DNA of 64,000 nucleotides, taken from positions 1,017,022,514 to 1,017,086,513 of the forward strand of contig CM062804.1 in assembly GCA_031772625.1 (NCBI GenBank). The letters run 5' to 3'. Shown here in pieces: positions 45,780 through 57,500 of the stretch; within the stretch, counting starts at the first letter, position 1, and each line of letters opens with the position of its first letter. The notes under the pieces are model-generated. The model saw only the letters and a program-made list of their open reading frames with translations. It had not been told where the DNA came from and ran no database searches. The position numbers and the translations under genes are program-made. The stretch comes from Pinus tabuliformis. Taxonomy: Eukaryota; Streptophyta; Pinopsida; Pinales; Pinaceae.

Positions 45780-46700
45780 ATGGCCTCCACATCCTACTTC
45801 AAGTTTGATGATAAGCTTCATGATAAGTTTGCTTATCATGCATGGAAGATGTTTCTTGATTTGACTTTAGAAGAGCAAGATGTTATGGATTATGTGCAGG
45901 GAAAGATTTCGGAACCTCCTTCAAATTCACCGGTGGTTGCTAAGACAAAGTACAAGAAAGGTTAAGTCAAAGCCAAGAAGATCATCAAGTATTCTATTCA
46001 TATGCATTTAGTTGCTTACATCTCCAATTTGAACACATCAAAGGAGATATATGACAGGTTGGTTGGCATGTTCAAATCTAGCAATGCAAACCAAGTTCTT
46101 TTCCTCAAGAACAAGCTGAAGGATATAAAGAAGGGAAGAAATGAAGACATTCAATCCTACTTCATGAGGATTACTGAGATAAAAAATGATCTTCTTTCGA
46201 TTGGAGAAGCTATTGCTGATAGGGAGCTTACTCTCATTGCCCTTGGAGGACTCCCTCGTGAATGGCACGTGTTCAACACCACTATTCTTAACAACAACAA
46301 GATTCCAGGTTTTGAAGAATTGTTGACTAGATGTTCTCAAGAAGAAACAAGGATGATGGAACTAGATATGCCTTCAAATAGGAATGATCCTATTGCATTC
46401 TCCGCTCATGCTAAAAAGAAGAACAATGCAGGCTCAAACAAGCAATGTCAAGGAAGGTCGAGTTTCAAAAATGGAAGGAAGGAAAGATGCTTCATTTGCA
46501 ACAAGTTTGGCCACTATGCTAGGGAGTGTCCTAATAGAAGAGATACACCTCATGATGATGACAACCACAACAACAACAATTTCAGGGGCAACAACAATCA
46601 AAGGAATCGCAGATTCAACAACCGAGGAAAAAGGAATGCTCCTGCTCCTCATCAAGGAAATGGTCGCCTTCCCAAGAGATCAACAAAACACCAGGCATGA
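45780..46700 (+). pseudogene. gag: Family D gag, one in-frame stop
   Basis: A 307-codon frame starts at ATG 45780 (MASTSYFKFDDKLHD), 80 bases after the PBS. Codon 62 is TAA (45963-45965), where a sense codon is expected between YKKG and VKAKKII; otherwise the frame is open to TGA at 46698. The pattern is copia GAG (UBN2 type): AWKMFLDLTLEEQDVMDYV, then EIYDRLVGMF, FLKNKLKDI, YFMRITEIKNDLLSIGE, ALGGLPREW. A CCHC zinc knuckle, CFICNKFGHYAREC, is at 46488-46529, with an Asn-rich basic tail after it. The pol frame is +1 relative to gag, so a one-base shift lies between the knuckle and about 46690, since the sensible tail (FPRDQQNTRHDESN) is already in the pol frame. Product: particle protein that packages element RNA. 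Confidence 0.9.
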
Positions 46701-46734
46701 TGAATCTAATGTTGTTGATAACAAGCAAAAATAA

Positions 46735-47232
46735 TTTTATCTTATCTCTGCCCTCTCCATTGCATCTCCTCCAAACACTTTGGGAAATTGGTTGATTGAT
46801 AGTGGTGCCTCAAAGCACTTCAGTGGGTATAAGGAAGCTCTTTCAAATCTAATTGAAAAGGATATAAATTTGGAAATTATCCTTGGAGACAATGCCACCT
46901 ATCTCGTGAAGGGAGTTGGGAATGTTACTCTTCAATTGAATCAAGGTAACACCATTCATCTACAAGAAGTACTATATGTACCCGATCTAAAGAAGAACCT
47001 AGTATCTATCTTGATGATGGAGGACAAAGGATTCAAGGTGGCATCATTGATGGCAAGGTATGTGTGTGGAATAAAAATTTCAAAGATGCATTTACACTTG
47101 GCTTCAGGGTTGATAGCCTATATCAAGTTGGAGGAAGTCCATTGGGAGCTATGTCTTGCGACACATCACTTCAATCCAAATTATGGCACTGAAGGTTTGC
47201 TTATCTACATTATAAGGCTACACCCGATGTGA
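46735..47232 (+). pseudogene. pol: Family D aspartic protease region
   Basis: The frame is open from just after TAA 46732-46734 to 47232. WLIDSGASKHFSG contains the retropepsin-like active site DSGAS (46798-46812). EIILGDN, VTLQLNQG and EVLYVPDLKKNLVSI follow in the order usual for copia protease. From about 47060 the sensible reading moves to another frame, so the last 40 codons shown here are out of frame. The enzyme would cleave the GAG-POL polyprotein in the particle. Confidence 0.88.
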
Positions 47233-47837
47233 GGAAGATGGTGACAGGTATGCCCGAATTTAAAGTAGAACATGAAGGTGTTTGTTAGGGGTGTGCCAAA
47301 GGAAAGCATACAAGGGAACCATTCCCCTCAAGTGATAGCAAGACTACCGACATATTGCAAATGGTTCATTTTGATCTATCTGGTATGATGCTCGTGAACT
47401 CATTGGGAGGATATTTATATTATGCTATCTTTATGGATGATTTCTCTTGCAAGACTTGGATCTATTTCTTGAAGAAGAAGGACAGAGTATTCTCATGGTT
47501 CCGTTCTTTCAAAGCCTTGGTCGAAAATCAAACCGAAAAGAAGATCAAAATATTGAGGACCGATAATGGAACCGAATATGAATCAAATGAGTTCAATAAT
47601 TATTGTAAAGAAACTAGCATTAAGAGGGAGACTACTACCGCATATACTCCTGAGAAAAATGGTGTTGCTGAAAGGAAGAATCGTTCTATCGTAGAAGCCC
47701 CTCGTGCCATGCTTCATGATCAAAGCCTTCTGAAGTTCTTATGGGCCGAAGCTGCAAACACCATCATGTATGTTCAAAATAGATGCCATCATCAAGTGTT
47801 GGACTCCAAAACTCCCAAAAAAAGTTTTCACTGGTAA
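47100..47837 (+). pseudogene. pol: Family D integrase
   Basis: The frame reads first the zinc-binding pre-integrase part: LWH then TGA (47190-47192), YLHYKATPDVRKM, and VC-TAG-GCAKGKHTREP with the two cysteines at 47283 and 47292 and the stop at 47286-47288. From 47355 it is open for 160 codons with the rve core: HFDLSG (first Asp), LRTDNGTEYES (second Asp) and PEKNGVAERKNRS (Glu), the DDE triad. A run of seven A's at about 47818 marks a one-base shift, and the C-terminal part continues in another frame. The enzyme inserts element cDNA into the genome. Inactive here. Confidence 0.91.
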
Positions 47838-48468
47838 GAAACTTGATGTTTCTCATTTTAGAATTTTTGGTAGTCCCATATATTTTCATGTGCCGAAAGA
47901 AAAGAGAAGCAAATTGGATGCTTCTGGGAAGAAAGAAACATTTGTGGGCTACAGTGAAACTTCTAAGGCTTATAGAATCTATGTGCTTGGTCAAAAAAAA
48001 GTGGAGATAAGTCATGATGCCATCTTCGATGAAGATGTTGCCCTTGGGAAGATTAGTAACCTTCCTCTTCCAAGGAAAGAAAAAGAAGTAGATTCAGGAA
48101 AGCAGGGAGAACTACAGGATGAGTCGATGCCCGATGTTGAAGGACCAATGGATCCCATTGATCCACCCCCTCATGAGCCCGCCTCCTCAAAAAGGAGACC
48201 CTCGTGGCTTAGGGAGACTCTCGAAAATGCGGAGAGACATGTTGCACCTAGGGAGACATTTCGTGAAAGCAAGAAGTCGAATAGGTACCAAGGGTACTTA
48301 ACTGCAATGAGCACCATTGTTCAATCAGAGCCTTGCACATTCGAAGAAGCTGTAAAGCACCAAGTTTGGAAGGATCCTATGAACAAAGAGTATGAGTTGA
48401 TTATGAAGAATGATGTCTGGGATGTGGTCCCTAGACCCAAGGACAAATTCGTTGTCACCTCGAAATAG
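47800..48468 (+). pseudogene. pol: Family D integrase C-terminal region and linker to RT
   Basis: The open frame to 48468 reads KLDVSHFRIFGSPIYFHVP and KKETFVGYSETSKAYRIYV (the GKF-type copia integrase C-terminus), then a Glu/Pro-rich linker (DPPPHEPASSKRRPSWL), and the start of the RT domain: EPCTFEEAVKHQVWKDPMN and MKNDVWDVVPRPKD. It ends at TAG 48466-48468, where copia elements usually have a tryptophan codon. Confidence 0.88.
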
Positions 48469-49342
48469 CTCTACAAGATCAAGCATGGAGTTGATGGAAG
48501 TGCTAAAAATTCAAGGCTTCTCTCAAAAGGAAGGTGTAGATTATGATGAGATATTTGCACCAGTTTCCCACTAGACCACCATTCATTCGATTATAGCCCT
48601 TGTTGTCTTGCAAGGATGGAATCTACACCAGATGGATGTCAAAACTGCCTTCTTGCATAGTTCACTTAAGGAGGAAATCTATGTAGAACAACCTGAGGGG
48701 TTCGAAGTTCAAGATCGTCAGACACATGTATGCAGGCTGAAGAAAACCCCCTATGGATTGAAGAAAGCACCGCGGACTTGGTATGAGAGGATCGACAACT
48801 ATCTGATGAAGTTGGGATTTACGAGAAGTGAAGTTGATCCAAACCTTTACTTTAAGGTTATGAATGATAGACCTCTCATCTTGGTACTTTATGTGGACGA
48901 TCTCTTTCTGACTAGTGCAGACCCTCTCATTCATCAATGTAAGAGGGAGTTGGCTTCCGAATTCGAGATGAAGGACCTAGGACTTATGCATTACTTCATG
49001 GGGTTGGAGGTCTGGCAAAAGCACGTGAGATTTTCTTTTCTCAAGGAAAATACATTGTCAAGCTACTTGAAAGATTTGGGGTGGTGGACTGCAAGTCCGT
49101 GACTACTCTGATGGAACTTAACTTCAAGAAGTTACACAAAAGTCTTGTTGTGCCCGATTTGGGAAAATCCTTCTGAGTATCGTCAACTCATGGGGGCCCT
49201 GATGTTCTTGGTGAACTCCTGTCCGGACATATGTTTTGCAGTGAATACATTGAGTCAGTTTATGGTCGAGCCTCATCACATACATTGGATTGCTGCCAAG
49301 AATCCCTTGAGATATCTTCGGGGCACAATCACTTATGGACTG
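48469..49342 (+). pseudogene. pol: Family D reverse transcriptase
   Basis: GFSQKEGVDYDEIFAPVSH, then TAG (48572-48574), then an open frame of about 164 codons from 48608. It has HQMDVKTAFLHSSL (catalytic Asp of motif A), EIYVEQPEGF, LKKTPYGLKKAPRTWYERID, and LYVDDLFLTS with the YVDD box at 48890-48901. FEMKDLGLMHYFMGLEV follows. Near 48490-48510 about seven codons (the KARLVAK segment) appear deleted. Two further shifts near 49060-49170 precede YRQLMGALMFLVNSCPDICFAV and LRYLRGT, where the family A solo LTR is inserted. It would copy element RNA into DNA. Confidence 0.92.
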
Positions 49343-49347
49343 AGATA

Positions 49348-50431
49348 TGTGAAAATTCCTATCCTCAAGGAACCCCTACTACAACAAAACTGAATTTACT
49401 TCTCCTACTTGATTTTAATATACATTATCAAGTTATTTTATGAATACTGAAGTAAATTACTTTTGCAGCCTACACGACTTTAAATTTGATTACATGAAAC
49501 AAAAAACTGAGCAAAGAACAAGATACATAGGATACAGTTATTTTTGGATAAAATAGTCCCCAGAAAAACTCAATGCAGGAAAACCGGTGCAGCTGTTGTA
49601 AGGGTTTTCTATTATTATTCAGTAATTCTAAATACAATGTTGGATGCCCTCTCGGCAATTCGGTGATAGAGAAAATATAATGGCGGAAAACTGAGTGAGT
49701 TTACCTCACTTCACCCGGCAGTTTCCAGCTGATCCGGCAGCAGAACTGGCTAACCCCGACTATCTCTACGTTGGCCCTGCGTAAGCCTTACAGGCTCTGT
49801 GTCAGCTTTTGCGCTGTCTCTTTTGCCTCTGGAACTTCCACGTCAACCTCTCCCAGTTGTTCCGACAGTTTCTGGTTTTCTGCGTGAGGGCAACCTCACT
49901 TCTGCATTGGCCCTTCTAGCTCTGCGCAAGCCTGCGTGGGCCCAGACTAGCCCAGCGTCGATCCTTCTAGATGTTGTGCTGCCTCCACTAGTGGTTCTCT
50001 GTCTAGTATTCCCGAACTATCCCTGCCCCTTAGCTACAGAATGATCACTCAATTCGAATTCTAGAAATCAAACTCCAGATCAATTTGTTCTCTCCGTGTG
50101 TGTTTCTAAATGAACCCCAAGCCTCCTTCTTATACTTTTCTCGTTGAGACTTCGACGGCCGAGATTAAGTCTTTAATCAACAGCTAATATTAAAACTTGA
50201 CTTGATCCGCTTTCTAGAACATTCTCACCCATATTTTGATTAATATCCATTAATACTTTAATTTTCCTAAGTTTAGACTTAAGAACCCCTTAAAAATATT
50301 AATTATTTTAATAAAATACAATCCAGGTGGAATTTGACCAAATAGTTTATGGGTTCTTTAGAACTCATGTGCCTTAGCCTCTCCACCAATTTTCATGGCT
50401 AGAGAACATCTGATGCTACCAAAAACTAACA
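49348..50431 (-). mobile_element. Family A solo LTR inserted in family D pol
   Basis: 1,084 bp, TGTGAAAATTCC to CAAAAACTAACA, flanked by perfect 5-bp repeats AGATA (49343-49347 and 50432-50436). It splits the RT/RNase H coding region. The reading frame before (TYGLRY) and after (TVKNVGLHGYFDANW) joins sensibly if one AGATA is ignored, which confirms the insertion point. Confidence 0.93.
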
Positions 50432-50436
50432 AGATA

Positions 50437-50944
50437 CACTGTCAAGAATGTGGGGCTCCATGGTTACTTTGATGCAAATTGGGCTGGCAGTGTGGTGGAT
50501 TGTAAAAGCACATCTGGATGTTGCTTCTCTCTAGGTTCTGCTTCGATATCATGGATGAGCAAGAAGCAGAAGTCGGTTGCCTTGAGCACCGCTGAGGCTG
50601 AATACATTGCTGCTAGTATGGCCTCCTATGACGCTGTTTGGTTGAGGAAGCTCTTTAGTGAGCTGTTTGGACATGTGTTGGATACCACCGTGATATTCTG
50701 CGACAACTAAAGTGGGATTCGTCTTTCGGAGAATCCTGTGTTTCATGACCGCTCCAAGCATATTGATATCAGGTACCACTTTATCCGGGATATGGTACAA
50801 CGGGGAGCAATAAGGCTCCAACACATTGGGACTGATGATCAAGTCGTCGATATTCTTACGAAGCCCCTAGGGAAGGTCAAATTCTTAACCTTCCGTAAAC
50901 GACTTGGAGTCGTGGAGAGACCTTCTTATGAAGGTCCCGCATGA
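50437..50944 (+). pseudogene. pol: Family D RNase H
   Basis: The frame reads GYFDANWAGSVVDCKSTSG, SWMSKKQKSVALSTAEAEYIAAS, VWLRKLFSELFG and CDN, then TAA at 50708-50710 in place of CAA, then SGIRLSENPVFHDRSKHIDIR, HFIRDMVQRG and DILTKPLGKVKF, ending with TGA at about 50942. The acidic residues of FDANW and STAEAEY and the DRSKHIDI box are all present. This is the copia RNase H domain that removes RNA from the RNA:DNA hybrid. Confidence 0.91.
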
Positions 50945-51010
50945 GATGGATGTTGAGCTCTGGGAGCTCTGGGGGGCTTGGGGTACTTCTTGGAGCAATG
51001 AGAGACCATA

Positions 51011-51160
51011 GGGTGAGTGGTTCACCTTCCCCTAGTGGTGCGCGATGTACAGAGTGAGTGGTAACCTTCCCCTGTGATACCCCATGTTGAGATATGCATA
51101 GGATGAGTGGTTAACCTTCTCCTATGGCATATGAGCAAGATGAGTGGTTCCCCTTCTCCT
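51011..51160 (+). repeat. Four spaced copies of a 23-bp motif between pol and PPT
   Basis: Copies of GRTGAGTGGTTAACCTTCYCCT lie at 51011-51033, 51052-51073, 51101-51123 and 51138-51160, spaced 37-50 bp apart. They are in the 3' untranslated region of the family D element. Function unknown. Confidence 0.8.
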
Positions 51161-51339
51161 GTTGACACATCCAACCCATGCAGTCCGAGACTCATGGGAA
51201 GTACCTCTCATCTGGCCAATGACTTCGGGTCAGTTAAGAGTGGTATGATACATTCTCGATCATTTCTTCTTTCTTCATGGTTCAGCAGAGCAGAGAAGAG
51301 ACAGGGATGCTACAGGTTGGCAGGTGAAGTTCTCCCTAG

Positions 51340-51350
51340 TTGAGAGGGAG
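51340..51350 (+). other. Polypurine tract of family D element
   Basis: TTGAGAGGGAG touches the 3' LTR start. Confidence 0.87.
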
Positions 51351-52339
51351 TGTTAAATTTGGCAACTAGGACCAAACTTCACCTTGGACAGCTCATATGA
51401 AGCAGCTAATATTTTATTGTATTCCTCTCTTCGAGAGGTGTAGGATTGATCTAAAGATCATCCCATTCTGACATGTACAAATGGAATTATGAATTTCTTT
51501 TGATTATGGACAAATTGTCAAGGTTGGCCAACCATCTAATTTGCAGCCTCAATCCCACAACGTTGCATATAAATACAAGGAGCCTCCTCCTCATTTAGTC
51601 ATCTCATCTCATACTCATTCTTCTCTCTCCTTCGTTGATTGGGTATGAATTTCAGAGGGAGCTCTCCACGCATGCGAAGAAGAGAAGGGTTTTCTATCCC
51701 TGCATTGACCGAAATTGCAGGAGGGTTGTTTTGACTTGCGTTGACTAGCATTGACCTGTTTTGACTGCGGTTTTGTGCAAAGGATCTTTGTTTGGGTAGG
51801 CCACATTTCTGGGCACAAAAATCGAGGTTGTTTGACTAACGTTGATTGTAGAAGGGTTTGCTGCAGTGTTGACTTTCATTGACCAGATTTGACTAGACTT
51901 TTTTAGACTGTTTTTGCACTGATTTGACTAGCTATTAGAGGCCAAGTTGACCGAGCTGTTTTGGAGGTCAAAACCTGCCTTGTTGACCAATGTTGACTTT
52001 TTGGTAAGGCCCTTTTGTTATTGTCGTTTGACTGGTCAGATTTCACTTTGATTGGGCAAGTGAAAATTGTATATTGTACTCTCTCTCTGCTGAACTTTTG
52101 AAGAATTATAAGAAGAATTGATCAAGGGTTTCCCCACATTGGGGTTTATCCCTAGCTGGTGCCATATCTTGTGTCCTCTTATCTTGGTTTGTCTTCTACT
52201 GTTATTGTTTATCTTCTACCTGCATTTTACTATCATGTTGACGTGATTGTTAAACTGGATATTGATATGGGGCTAATAAGAAAATTGAAGTAAAATTGCT
52301 CTTAAGCATAGAACATACCATTGCTATCTAAAATTAACA
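51351..52339 (+). mobile_element. Family D element, 3' LTR
   Basis: 989 bp, TGTTAAATTTGGC to TCTAAAATTAACA. TATA box at 51568-51575. Colinear with 44701-45688. Confidence 0.92.
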
Positions 52340-52344
52340 TCCTC

Positions 52345-53760
52345 TCATGGACTACATGGGCCTTGTTAACCACTACGTGTCAACGACCCATAGCAGTACA
52401 CCCCCTTTTTTCGCAAAAGGGACGGCACTTGACCGATGTGTTTGTGCCATCCAGCTATCATCATCAGCGTAACTTCCAAGATGTTATGTAAACCCTTTCT
52501 ACATGTGTATAATGTAAATAATCTCAACAGGTCCGTGTCATGTATGTAACGACCTAGGTAAACCTCTTTTTCTAGTGACAATCTCCATTCTAGGAGGTTT
52601 TTTGTCTCACTGATCCATTCTCGGATGGTCGGCAAAGTTTTCCTCTAGGTTTACCCCAAAGTTGAAATGAATTTTTTCGCTAGGATCTTAGGCGAGTCCT
52701 AGTGTTCTAGATTGAGTCTATGTAAAAGTAATTTGGGAATAATCCTAACTATTTGGTTAAGTTATTTTATTACAAATTGTTAGTCTACGAGGATCTATTA
52801 CAAATAGGTTTTCCCCATTATGATGTAAAAAATATGAAAATCATGATGTAAAGTATCTTGAGGGTTGGAAAAATAATTTATCCCCTCATAGGTCAATTAA
52901 TTAAATTTTCTGGCAAAAAATTAATTAAAATCCTAAGCCAGAAATTTAATTAAATCTAGGTCCTATGCAAATTTAAATTCTCCAAAAGCAAAATTTGTCG
53001 GTCCTTAAAAATTAAATTTTAAAAAGTCACGAGACTAAGGTAAATTAATTATTTTGCCAAATTTTAAACCTTTGATCCCTGGGGGTTAAGTCAAAGTCAA
53101 TTTTTTTTGGGAAATTAACTCAAAAAAATTACTTCTTGAGTTAATTAAAATGTGTTTAATGAGAAATTTCGAATTTCCCCAAATATTTAAATATTTCAAC
53201 GGATGAGATTAAAAGAAATTTTAATCTTCATCAACAGTCGAGATTGCTTTGACGAAGATCACTTGAACTAGCCGTTGAAGGACTTACCTTTAAATAGGAG
53301 GTCATTTGTCAGTCGATTCATCCAACCTTTGAGTTGTGTGCTTTGTAAGAAGCTCTTGTGTAATCTTTTTTTGGATAATAAAGAAAGACTTTAGGGTTAA
53401 ATTTTGCCGGTGTTACTCTTCATGGGAATACTGTAAGATGTTTTATTTTCATGCGTGAATTTTTCGAAAGCCATTGATGATAGCTTCTGAAGAGTGATTT
53501 GAGTACATGTATCTTGCTCAGTCGCTGGGGTTTGAATAATAATTTAAATTTTGAACGTAATAGCAGGTATCTCTATTTGTCTGAATTTTATTATTATTTT
53601 CTCACTCTATTTTTTTATCACTGGATTGAGTTTTGCAGGGAAATATCTTGATTTTAGATCCTCGGGCGTTAGGAGAAGTTTTCAGTTGGACCAACCAACT
53701 CCCGATTTGTGTTTTCTAAAGAGCCTAGCTAAATTAGCTCCGGACTTATCATAAGATTTT
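52345..53760 (+). other. Unassigned repeat-like sequence with promoter and poly(A)-type signals
   Basis: 52590-52720 resembles repeat E. A TTTAAATAGGAG box lies at about 53290, followed by CTTGTGTAATC and GGATAATAAAGAAAG at about 53370. The layout is like the promoter and polyadenylation region of an LTR, but no TG..CA ends, PBS or second copy could be found. No domain was found in the open frames here. Confidence 0.4.
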
Positions 53761-54500
53761 GTTGGTGATACATAGAGGATTTCGAGTTAGCATCTCCTTT
53801 TAAAATTTAAAAAATCTATTATTTTGTGGAAAATTTGATAGATCTGGCTATTAAGAGCCTTAGATTATCAGATCTGGGAGCGGAGTTGGATTCATACTCC
53901 TCAGATCTGATAGATCTGTAAATTATTTGTATAAATCTGTTCTTTACTTGTGTAGATCTAAAATTTTATAATATAATTTTGAATTTTAAAACTTGGGTTT
54001 TTGGGATTTTCTCTATTTTTGTACATATTGGGTATTGGGTTCTTCTCTTTTCACTTGTGCAGGAATAGATCTGAGAAATCAGCAAAGGAAATCTTCAGAT
54101 CTAAGCCAGATCTAGAACTTGGGGGGCAAGACCTGGACTCAAAGATTGTTTGCAGGAATAGAACTGAAAAATCATCCAAGGAAATTTTCATATCTAAGGT
54201 TTTTTCAAGGAGATATGGGGGTTTTGAGACAGATCTAGGCCCTGGAGGGCAAGATCTTCTCCTAAATATTTTTGCAGGGCAAGTGATTAAAGATTTTGCG
54301 ACAAATTTGAAGATCTGAAGCAAAACAATTTTTTCAGAAAAGAGTTTCAAGTTTTGGAGCTCCTAAGCCTAGATCTGCTTTTTCCTCACCCAACTCTAGC
54401 CCTATTAGGCCTAGTGCTAGCCCTCATTGGCCCTAGATTCCCCTTGCTCCATTTCTGATCTGAATATTTAATTTTCTGACGCTGATCATTGGTGATTTTT
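53761..54500. other. AGATCT-rich non-coding stretch
   Basis: Twelve AGATCT palindromes occur between 53840 and 54376. Part of it is a degenerate duplication (54059-54150 and 54152-54262, both with CAGGAATAGAWCTGARAAATC). No gene was recognised. Confidence 0.75.
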
Positions 54501-57500
54501 TGCAGAAAAATTGGTAAAAATTTGTGTTTCAGGTATTGGAATTTTTTTGGCAACTTGGGCAAGTGATCTTCAAGGCCTAGGGCCTAAGGGTTTGATCTCT
54601 AAACCCTCTTTTTCCTCACTGTTTGCTACAACAATCATATCTAATGGTGGCAAAATTTCATGTAGATTAGCCTAAAATCAGTTCCTAAGTTGTCTAATAC
54701 ATTAAGGAATTAATTTCTTGAGTTGGGAATCCATCATTAAGCCTATTTCATATTTTAATTGCTGACTGTAATAAGTATATCAGATCTGATATAATTCTGA
54801 AAATCACATCATAACAGACTGAATTTTTTTGATAATTCATGTGGACAAGTTTGGAAAATTTTTGGTATAAAGATAGCATTGATAGCTCATTGTTTTCATT
54901 GTCATATTGTTGTTATCACAACATTTGTTTGTTGCTGTCCTAAACAATTCACTATTGTCCTAAAAAACAATTCTCTGAAAGTTGAGGGTTTTAATATCGT
55001 TGTGGAAGTAATTGTCATAAATATCTAGAAGGGTGATCTTCTTGATTGCAGCAAGCATTTCCCTGCTGTCATAAAGTCTTTTTTGTTGCTCTTTTTTATC
55101 ACTGAAACATATTGGCTGCCATAGATTAAATTCTGAAATTTCAAGTGATTTGAGTTCATAACACAATTCAGAATTTGTTTGACATGTTTGGCTTAGTTTG
55201 GCATTTTAATTTTACTACTGCCATTAGAGAATTTGTTGTTGTCCTAAATTTAATTTTTGAAAATAAGTGTTTTTGGATGACTATTTGCATAAGTTCAGGT
55301 CAATAAATTTTTGGTACAATTATTGGCAATAAAATCCACGTTTAAACTCCTATTTTCTGAGTTTCTGAATCACATACACACAAGCTCATTGCCTAAAGGA
55401 AATTCATTTCACACACTTAGAATAGATAATTCTAATATTTTAAATTGCCCAAAAGTTTTCTTGTTTGGTGAATGGTAAATATTTTGAAATCTATTGAGCT
55501 AAGTATCATTGAAAAGGCTTGCATTCGATTTGGATCTAATAGAAAACTTGGGCTATTTGAATATCTCTTAAGCAGTTTTGAAATTTTCAAGTAATTGTCA
55601 TTGAAACATAAATTGGATAAATGCTCTAGTTCTCTTTCTCGACATTAATATCATTATTGGCTTGTGGTTATTATAATTTTTGGCGTATTAGTGATCTTTC
55701 TTTAAGAGCATATATCTTGTGTATCTTATTGACACTTGAGATATTTGGCACTTTGTCTTGTATAAAATTGTCTCTTCATTTCATTAAATACTCTTGTCAT
55801 AAAGTTAATCAATACTAAGTACTTGAGTCTTAAACGATCTTACTACTCACTAATCCCTTTGCTAATCGCATCTTGCATCTCTTTTCATCATAATAACATT
55901 TTCCTTAACAGCACTTGTCCATCATGTACTTGGTCCTAAATTTCTTAGCAAGATAGTTGACTCCACAAGGCACTGGTATCAATTGTATAAATCGAATCAT
56001 TTAAGCCTTGCTAGATTTAAATAAGTATTTGGTCGCTCAACTGTGTCTCCCGAACTGGTTGGTTCCCAACTACTGCTCCTTAATTCCATTTCCGTAGGGT
56101 CCACCCCCCTTAGTCTGTTGTAGGGAGACAATTTAAACGAAGAGATTGGGGATCAGGGTGACAGCCCTCGATCTGAGTCGTTGTGCGGTGCTTGGACATT
56201 CTGTGCAACAACAGGGCTCTCTGGGGAATTCGAATTGCATGATTGAGCTTTGGGATTGTCATCATCACACTTGGCATTTGGTTCTTCATTAGGATATCCT
56301 CCCATTCTCCTATATAATTGAGCCTCGGGCTCTCATATTATATCTTTTGCAACAAGCTATTGTGCTTAGGGAAGCTCTACTTCTATGTATTTTTGTGCTT
56401 CATATGAATAAAAAGACTTTGAGGTTCATTCATAGGTGTTTCACTCTTGGAGTTTGTGTTTGGCTCAATGATAGTATAATTCTCTACTTGTGTTTTTTTT
56501 TACTTCATTTTCTCATATGTTTTTATAGATTTGTGAATGTATTCTATCTTGCATTTGCAATTGGTTATTTGATATGCTCTAGGCTAGAAAACTCTATCCA
56601 TTTTCATACAAATTCTAGAGTTCTCTTGTCATTGTTTGTTGATTTAATCCATATGAGCTAATGTGCATTTGAAGTTTTGTAAATTCCATCTTTTGGATCA
56701 ACTAGCAAGCATGAAGGGAAGTCTTCAAGAGACCAATCTACTCTTGGCATAGTTTTCAAAGAAATCCTATCGTTATTTGAAGCTTAATAGCTTATCTTTT
56801 GAGAGTGTTGGTTTTGCAAGGGTCTTTTTGATATAGTTTCTGTTTAAGTGGATTATTTCAAGAAAATTTACATCTTGTACTCTTGTGCTTTCATCTCTTT
56901 ATCTAACTAATCAAAAATTTCTTATAAGCTAGACAAGTGATGGGGTCTTTTCCCATCACTTGATTTAGTTTTTTGTATATTATTTTGTAGCATTATCATA
57001 CACTTACATGCTCTCTTTTCACACTGACTTTGGTTTTAGTTTTGCAGCCCTAACATCCTTTCTTGTAGGTCCTCTCAACCTTCAAAACTTATTCCAAGGA
57101 GGTTGTGGGCATTAGGAGAGCTTGAGAAGGAGGCTAGGTCATGTATCATTTTAGAGTTTGTATTCTCTAATTGTATAATCATTTCATCCCTCTTGAGGCT
57201 CCCATAGCTTGAAGGGATTTCCTTCTTGTTTCAAGATCTCACATTGTATCTTTCCATTACTCCTTGGGCAACCCTCAAAGAGGCTCTAACCTCATTGTAA
57301 CACCATAATAATAAAATTTATGTTTTTGTTGTGGGAGCGTGGGCCTACCCATTGGCATATCTATCTCTCCATTTTAGGGAGAGAATCTTGGGTGGATTGA
57401 CTTGTTGATTTTAACTTTTCCATTTTCTTTCACATCACATATGCATGCTCTAATTGGGAAGTAACACAAATCACATTTTTCTTCAAGTTTGCTACATGCT

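Larger units (their letters stand above)
44701..52339 (+). mobile_element. Family D element: formerly autonomous Ty1/copia retrotransposon
   Basis: 7,639 bp including a nested 1,084-bp family A solo LTR. Order: 5' LTR, PBS, gag, protease, integrase, reverse transcriptase, RNase H, PPT, 3' LTR. Integrase ahead of reverse transcriptase is the Ty1/copia order. The flanks TCCTT (44696-44700) and TCCTC (52340-52344) are a target duplication with one mismatch. The two LTRs are colinear, with a visible mismatch every 15-20 bases in the first 200, so the insertion is old. At least six stops and several frameshifts inactivate it. Confidence 0.93.

Noticed and set aside
48608..50944. Possible endogenous pararetrovirus (RT with YVDD box)
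   Set aside because: Integrase precedes RT, there are two LTRs with PBS and PPT, and no movement- or coat-protein motif is present; this is a Ty1/copia retrotransposon.
44701..52339. Family D element considered as currently active
   Set aside because: At least six stops, several frameshifts, a deletion in RT, an inserted LTR and clearly diverged LTRs.
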